Part shown: positions 14,866 through 20,504 of the stretch, piece after piece | How the letters are laid out: every line of letters starts with the position of its first letter | Position numbering within the stretch: the first letter of the stretch is position 1 | Assembly: GCA_900552675.1 (NCBI GenBank) | Contig: USAI01000039.1 | Coordinates: 1-20,504, forward strand | Source: an uncultured Prevotella sp. | GTDB lineage: Bacteria; Bacteroidota; Bacteroidia; Bacteroidales; Bacteroidaceae | Direction of reading: 5' to 3' | Length of the DNA: 20,504 nucleotides | Position numbers and translations under genes: made by a program | Notes under the pieces: generated by a model | Databases searched by the model: none | The model's input: the letters and a program-made list of their open reading frames with translations, nothing else | What the model was told of the DNA's origin: nothing

Positions 14866-17800
14866 TTATTTTACAATCACTTTCTCGGTCTTTCTTTTGC
14901 GGTCGGCCACAACCGTAACCATATACACGCCTTTCTTCAGCATCGTAGACGACACCTTCGTATTTCCACTAAAATGGCCAACGGCAACCGTCTCGCCACC
15001 CACCGCTACAATGCTATACGAAGCGTTATGGCCAGCAGCGCCGAGATGTATATCGGTGCCTTGCTCTACAACCTTAGGATAGACAACGATGTCGGACTCG
15101 GCCGAAACATTATCAATGCCCGATGCCACCTGCCCGTAGACCTCAAACTGCCCAATAAGCGCCGAGTCGGTAACGCAGCTATAGGGTATTTCTAATTTCA
15201 CATAGCGACCGCTAACCGTAACATCAGGCACATAGGTTTTAGTGTTTTCAGAAGAAGCATCTGTAACATTGGCCACACGTTTCCAGCCTACGCCACCTGC
15301 ACTTCTTGCATAATTTTTCATCTGTGTATCTGTGGGACGTGTATTTGACACATAAATGCGATAGCCACTAATGTTATGGGTTCCACCAAAGTTTTTCGAG
15401 TCGTACAACTTAAATTGGTTCATGTTACACGTTGCACCTAAGTCGACAACAGCCCAAGCATACACGTCGGCCGAATTGGTCTTCTTTACCTTCCATGTAA
15501 AAGGTTTTAGGGTGCGCGTCTTCAGACCATCAAATAAGTTGAGTGCCGACTCATTGAAATGAACAGGACTGTTAGAACCTATCACCGAGCGATGTAACGA
15601 TAAGAGGCCCGTTGTTGCCGTAGGCTCTGTTTCGGCCGTAGGTGTGCCCCACATATCAAACTGATACACGCGCACGGCACCATCACCTTTTGCCATAGTG
15701 AGTTTTACATACTTAGCTTTTACAGGCTCAGTAAGTGTAGACGAGTGAACATCTTCGGCAGACACTCCCTTCTCGCTCACCGCTGTTGTGTAAGTATTGC
15801 CATCCATACTATAAGCAATTTCATACTCGTCTGAATTGCGAAAGACTTCATGCGTCTTCGAGTCGTAGATATCAAAGCCTGTGAGCATGTGCGGTTCGCT
15901 CAGTTCAAACACAACCGAAGGCTTTTCTAACGAGCCATTATAACACCACTTGGTGCCTCGCTGACTGTCAAGCATAAAGTAAGGATCTTCCTTTTCATTT
16001 ACACGTCCGCTCGATTTTACCACTGTAGCCACCTGTCGGCCAAAGCCATAAGTAGGAATACGACTGATAATTTGAGGTTGATCAGCCTCGCCCTCCTTAG
16101 GTTCATGGCCATACACACTAAACTCGTATACACGGGCAATGGTGCCATCTTGCTCACCCTTTACTACGCGCAAACGCACGCCCTCACTAACAAAAGGATG
16201 CTCAAGCACAAAGTCGGTAGTGTTAGCTGAATTATCTACCACAGTTTGCACATCAACCCATCCATCGTTTACATAACGTTGCAACACATATTCGGAAGCA
16301 ATATTGCCATCGCCTTCACATCCAGCGTTTAGCACCTTCCAGCCTGTTATTGTCATGGGCTTTTCAAACTTATACTCCAGCCATTTCACCGCTGACGAGT
16401 TGTCGCACCATTTGGTATCGGCATTGCCATCGCAAGCCTTCTGCGCGCTCTCATTACTATTTGTTTGTCCTGAAGCTCTCACCGTTGCAGGCGTAATGAT
16501 GTCGTCGTCGTGTTCTACAGCTTGATAAGGGTCTTTCGTGTCTTTGTGTTTCAGCACATTTACCACCTCAGATAGCGGTTTTGTATCATCGTTAGCATTG
16601 TCTGACACACTGATAGCATAGACCAAAAGATCAGGATCGTTAGGTAGCGTAATCGTATTATCGCCCTCGTTCAGCGTAAATGCATACTTATACATATACA
16701 GATAGTCGTATACATTATCGGCCGTTTTGCTGTGCGAATGAGTAGCCGTAAAGGCAGTGTTCTCAAGGCGATAATGTTTCTGCACATCAATGCTATTGCT
16801 CCATACGCCTACCATACCACCATAGTAGTCGACAAACTGTTCTACGTTTCTGGTTCCGATACCAAACGTTGCCGTGCTGCCCTTTGTATTGAGCGACGAA
16901 GCCAGTATGTATACCTTACGGGCACCCTTCAGTGCAGGCAATGTGATGGTTTGCCCCATGCAGCGCACAGCATTTTTCTTGCCTATGCTGCTATTTCCCA
17001 TGGTAAACGATATGCCATCGGCTTTCAGTTCGCTGCCCAACAGTTCTGCAGGAAAAGCCTTATCAATGTCAGCATCACTACGACGCTCATTGGTGCTCAT
17101 CACATCCACATTATAATCGAGGCTCACAGGCACCGACTGCGGTGCTTGTTCACTAACTGTAGATGCCGATGACGCTGTAGAAGAAGCTAATTCAAACTGG
17201 AACGTTTTAGGATGGAAACGATCAATATGGAATGACAGTTTGCGGCCACTAAACTGTGCGGGACCTAACAATTCTTCAACACCGTTCACCTCGTCGGCAG
17301 AAACAATGTCGGCGGGGAATTCGACTGTAACATCCTGTCCTTTGCCCGTCAACTCATAAAAGCGAACAATATATTTATCTGAGCCCTCAGCCTTCTTTAG
17401 CGCTTTCACTGCCACGTTGCGGTTATCTACCTTTAGGAAGCCAAAATCAGAGCCCAACGAGCCCTTTTGACAGGTTGTTTGATAAGCTAACATCGGCTCG
17501 TTCAGTTTGTCGGCTTCCCATTGCGTATCGGCTCCCCACACGCCCTTATGAGCAAAGAATGAATAGGTAAAACGATTCAAGCCCAAATCTTGCTTGCCTT
17601 GATAAGCATAATTATTTGAGCCCACCTTAGGTGTATGTATCAGCGTGAGACGTATCTCATTGTCTTTCTGCTTATCCCAACCATACTTGCTATCGTTAAG
17701 GATAGAAACGCCACAATCGCCATTGGTGTTAGTAACGTCGGCCCATTGATGTCCGAGAAACTCGCATAATGAGGTATTGTTGTTTGAATCGGTACTATAA

Positions 17801-20397
17801 CTGGTGCTATTATTATTTACATCTGTGCCTATGCTAAGGTCGTAAGTGGCTTTAGGATTGCTTACGGTGAGCGGGAAAGTGGCTTTCAGCAAACGTTCAC
17901 GCGTTTGCCAGTTTACCTCATTCACAAAGTCGATACGGTCAGCACAGCCTTCAGAGGCCAGACGTATGTATTGCACAAAATCAGATGCTCCTTTTTTGCG
18001 TGTTACCTTTAAGCTGACACGCAATGGGCCATTTTCGGCCACCTCTACCTGCAGTCCTTCTTTATCTACATACTCGCGCGGTGCCTTTTGCAGTTGGTCG
18101 CCATGTATCTCCCACGATGGCCATGTAGTCGACTCGTCGAAGAGCAATGCCAAACGAATAGGTGCACTCAACATCTCACGGTTACCGTTTTGTTTATCAA
18201 TAATCGACGACACGTCGCCATTTGCATCAATGGTAACCTTATAGCGCTGGTTCTCCATACCTTTTTCGCTGACACTGAGGTTTGAGGCAGAGGTAGGAGT
18301 AGATACATTAGTATCTGGCGCCACATTGTAGGTAGCATAACCTAACGATGGCACCGTAGCCAAGAAGATAAAGTGAAGCCGGCCATCATCTTCACGTTCT
18401 GTTATTTGGCATGGCACCACATTGCCCTGCGCATCTGTCACTTTGATATTCTGCACATCGGGGGCCATTGCTATTTGTCCTTCAACAATGTCGGTACGCT
18501 GTATTGACAACGGATTATAAACCACCACAGGCACATCTTGACACCACTGAGTGTTCATCAGTTTGGCCACGCCACCCACAGCATTATTCAGTGTGCGCGA
18601 GAAATCGAGCTGATTGAGCACTTGATCGTTTACAGTATAAGTGTAGGCTTCGTTGATACATGTACCTGGAATATCATCATGAAACTGGTGCCATAACAAA
18701 CGCACCCAGGCATCAGTAAGCGTTTTCTGCTGATAAGGCAGCGTACCTAACCAGTTGGCTGTCACCGAAGCCTTCTCGGCTGCATCGCCCAGCAGTTCGC
18801 CCTTACGCATCCAATATTTCAGCATGGTGCGCGAGGTGTATCCACCTACACCATGGGCACGCATGGGCAAGCCATGATTAATGACAGGCAGTTTATCATA
18901 GCCCATATGGAACAATTGGTCGAGCATACCCGTTGATGAGTTGAGCGTTACCCCCAACTGTCCGCTACCATCTACACTTTTTGATAGCCAGTCGGCCGTT
19001 TCCTTATCCAGGCCTCCGCCACGGTCGCCACGTGGGCCTACATACTTGATGGTAGCAGGAATACCATATTTCGTTTTGTTTGTGTTTACCTCTGCTATCA
19101 TATCAGCGTCGGCCGACATATCCTTACGAAACTTTTCGTGCTCATCATAGGCACACAATTTCAGCACCGACAACACCTCTTCGCCATCAGTGCCTTTCCA
19201 TCGTGCAAAGCGTGGCAACGAGTTGTAGGCGTAGGCCGAATTCCACGACAACTTCTGCGTATGAAAATACTTCATACCACAATGCGCAGCCACGGTGGGC
19301 AAAGACCAAGGAAAGCCGAAACAGTCGGGCAGCATGATGTCGCGTCCGCCACGTACGCCAAACTCTTTACGGTAGAACGATTGCCCGTAAAGGAAATTGC
19401 GTATCAACGACTCGGCCGAACCAATATTTACGTCACTGGCATCGATAGAGGCACCAGCAATGTTCCAGCGCCCATCGGCAATATATTTCTTCAGTTTCTT
19501 ATATTGGTTAGGGTAATACTCCTTTGCCCACATATATTTTATGGCCCCTTCAAAATTGAAGGTAAAGTTGTGGTCGTCTTTATCTTCAAAACGTTCAAAC
19601 GTTTGGTTGAGCGTGTTCTTTACATAATCGGCAATGGTCGACTTCACCGTCCAGTTCCATTGCGTATCAAGGTGCGAGTTGGAGATAAAAAAAAGTTTTT
19701 TATCTTTTATCGCAGTGCTTGTTTTATCGGTAGCGGTAACAGCAAAAAGACATACCGAACGGCCCTTTTCAGCCAAACTTACTGTGATTGACGTTACCTC
19801 ATGCGTAGCATCAGAAAGCGAAATTGGGGCTTCATACAAGGCATAGTTGGTGTCGGGCGCCGAGCTATCGCCATTTGTCAAACCCAACTGCCAAAAAGCC
19901 GAACCTTTGCTCTGCGTAGCTTTCCAGTTGGCAATGGCAATATTATTGATATCTTGTGTAGAGCCATCAGCAAAATGCACGGTAACATTTACCTTGGTAG
20001 CACCATGTGGTGCTGTAGCCAGCAACCATAGTGTGCGCGCCCTCTGCGGAGTGGCCAGCGCAATGGTGATATTTTGTCCGTAAGCAGTGCCCTCGGCAGC
20101 ATCAATATCGGGCGACGAGAGTTTGAAAGCACAAGGTGCAGAGAAATCGGCCAACTGGTACGGCACATCTGAAAACATACCGTGCAACATCTGTGGCAAA
20201 CCACCACGCCCTTTTAGCGTTTCTGAATAAAAATTCCAATGCCCATCGGCAGTATTAACAACACGCTCTCCTGGCTGCAACACCACATCGGCATTGAACC
20301 CACTGAGGCGCAGCGGTGTATAGTCGATGTCGGCGGCATGCAAACTCAAGTTCTGACCCAAAAGAGGTAGTAACAATAGTGACAGTTTTTTGTCCAT
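14866..20397 (-). CDS. Secreted GH38 alpha-mannosidase with discoidin domains and T9SS sorting domain
   Basis: The 1,843-residue protein has a type I signal peptide (cleavage near LHA-AD, residue 22-23) and a beta-sandwich-like region (about 25-230). A GH38 catalytic domain follows: FISNSHLDTQWNW gives zinc ligands H242 and D244, LPDCFGFPW gives the nucleophile/ligand D358, and WHQFHDDIPGT gives H573. The middle and C-terminal mannosidase beta domains run to about 1120, then a linker module. Three F5/8 type C (discoidin-like) carbohydrate-binding domains lie at about 1303-1435, 1455-1580 and 1595-1755. The last 74 residues look like a type A T9SS sorting domain (VVYP... LKKGVYMVTVVADRKRKTEKVIVK). 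It should therefore act outside the cell or on its surface, trimming alpha-mannosides of host or yeast glycans. It is monocistronic here; the 107 bp upstream show no clear TAnnTTTG box. Confidence 0.9.
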   Translation of the reverse strand: MDKKLSLLLLPLLGQNLSLHAADIDYTPLRLSGFNADVVLQPGERVVNTADGHWNFYSETLKGRGGLPQMLHGMFSDVPYQLADFSAPCAFKLSSPDIDAAEGTAYGQNITIALATPQRARTLWLLATAPHGATKVNVTVHFADGSTQDINNIAIANWKATQSKGSAFWQLGLTNGDSSAPDTNYALYEAPISLSDATHEVTSITVSLAEKGRSVCLFAVTATDKTSTAIKDKKLFFISNSHLDTQWNWTVKSTIADYVKNTLNQTFERFEDKDDHNFTFNFEGAIKYMWAKEYYPNQYKKLKKYIADGRWNIAGASIDASDVNIGSAESLIRNFLYGQSFYRKEFGVRGGRDIMLPDCFGFPWSLPTVAAHCGMKYFHTQKLSWNSAYAYNSLPRFARWKGTDGEEVLSVLKLCAYDEHEKFRKDMSADADMIAEVNTNKTKYGIPATIKYVGPRGDRGGGLDKETADWLSKSVDGSGQLGVTLNSSTGMLDQLFHMGYDKLPVINHGLPMRAHGVGGYTSRTMLKYWMRKGELLGDAAEKASVTANWLGTLPYQQKTLTDAWVRLLWHQFHDDIPGTCINEAYTYTVNDQVLNQLDFSRTLNNAVGGVAKLMNTQWCQDVPVVVYNPLSIQRTDIVEGQIAMAPDVQNIKVTDAQGNVVPCQITEREDDGRLHFIFLATVPSLGYATYNVAPDTNVSTPTSASNLSVSEKGMENQRYKVTIDANGDVSSIIDKQNGNREMLSAPIRLALLFDESTTWPSWEIHGDQLQKAPREYVDKEGLQVEVAENGPLRVSLKVTRKKGASDFVQYIRLASEGCADRIDFVNEVNWQTRERLLKATFPLTVSNPKATYDLSIGTDVNNNSTSYSTDSNNNTSLCEFLGHQWADVTNTNGDCGVSILNDSKYGWDKQKDNEIRLTLIHTPKVGSNNYAYQGKQDLGLNRFTYSFFAHKGVWGADTQWEADKLNEPMLAYQTTCQKGSLGSDFGFLKVDNRNVAVKALKKAEGSDKYIVRFYELTGKGQDVTVEFPADIVSADEVNGVEELLGPAQFSGRKLSFHIDRFHPKTFQFELASSTASSASTVSEQAPQSVPVSLDYNVDVMSTNERRSDADIDKAFPAELLGSELKADGISFTMGNSSIGKKNAVRCMGQTITLPALKGARKVYILASSLNTKGSTATFGIGTRNVEQFVDYYGGMVGVWSNSIDVQKHYRLENTAFTATHSHSKTADNVYDYLYMYKYAFTLNEGDNTITLPNDPDLLVYAISVSDNANDDTKPLSEVVNVLKHKDTKDPYQAVEHDDDIITPATVRASGQTNSNESAQKACDGNADTKWCDNSSAVKWLEYKFEKPMTITGWKVLNAGCEGDGNIASEYVLQRYVNDGWVDVQTVVDNSANTTDFVLEHPFVSEGVRLRVVKGEQDGTIARVYEFSVYGHEPKEGEADQPQIISRIPTYGFGRQVATVVKSSGRVNEKEDPYFMLDSQRGTKWCYNGSLEKPSVVFELSEPHMLTGFDIYDSKTHEVFRNSDEYEIAYSMDGNTYTTAVSEKGVSAEDVHSSTLTEPVKAKYVKLTMAKGDGAVRVYQFDMWGTPTAETEPTATTGLLSLHRSVIGSNSPVHFNESALNLFDGLKTRTLKPFTWKVKKTNSADVYAWAVVDLGATCNMNQFKLYDSKNFGGTHNISGYRIYVSNTRPTDTQMKNYARSAGGVGWKRVANVTDASSENTKTYVPDVTVSGRYVKLEIPYSCVTDSALIGQFEVYGQVASGIDNVSAESDIVVYPKVVEQGTDIHLGAAGHNASYSIVAVGGETVAVGHFSGNTKVSSTMLKKGVYMVTVVADRKRKTEKVIVK

Positions 20398-20504
20398 AAA
20401 TATTAAGTAAGTTGATTTATAGTCGTGTCATTCATATAGAGGCACGCTACACATTATATTCTATATTATAAGTTTTGAGCATAAAAGCCCTGTGTGTGAT
20501 TTAA

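Overview
The window looks like a chromosomal segment of a Bacteroidales bacterium, most likely Prevotellaceae (Prevotella/Segatella type). The reasons are: several genes are preceded by the Bacteroidota -7 promoter element TAnnTTTG and lack Shine-Dalgarno sites; SecA is of the long (about 1,130 residue) Bacteroidota type; there is a Lnb/DUF4105 protein; a type IX secretion sorting domain ends the large mannosidase; and the gene families (YitT, CNNM/CorC, LptC, PpiD-like, PafA-like) match that group. Species is not assigned.

Layout. (1) 1-980: a tyrosine integrase that stops just after its first catalytic arginine, probably broken at a mobile-element junction at the window edge, with four near-identical 22-bp repeats arranged in dyad symmetry upstream. 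(2) 1105-2040: a YitT-family membrane protein with its own promoter and terminator. (3) 2041-2765: a 725-bp gene-free stretch with a 22-bp tandem repeat inside an inverted repeat, a REP/BIME-like cluster with an 83-bp direct duplication, and a terminator. (4) 2766-8355, minus strand: an envelope block transcribed in the order outer-membrane barrel protein, LptC lipoprotein, CNNM/CorC protein, PpiD-like chaperone. (5) 8508-14600, plus strand, divergent from block 4: Lnb-like lipoprotein acyltransferase, a PafA-like alkaline phosphatase homologue overlapping it by 4 bp, and SecA. (6) 14601-14865: SecA terminator and a repeat/hairpin cluster between convergent genes. (7) 14866-20397, minus strand: a secreted 1,843-residue GH38 alpha-mannosidase with three discoidin-type domains and a T9SS sorting domain.

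Blocks 4 and 5 form a coherent set for moving and finishing envelope proteins: SecA exports precursors, a PpiD-like chaperone is anchored on the periplasmic side of the inner membrane, the Lnb-like protein would N-acylate lipoproteins, LptC (itself a predicted lipoprotein) belongs to LPS transport, and a beta-barrel protein lies in the outer membrane. The most intriguing gene is the PafA-like protein at 9701-11050. It keeps the fold signature, but by eye it has lost nearly all metal ligands and substrate-binding residues, so it is probably a pseudoenzyme tied translationally to the Lnb-like gene.
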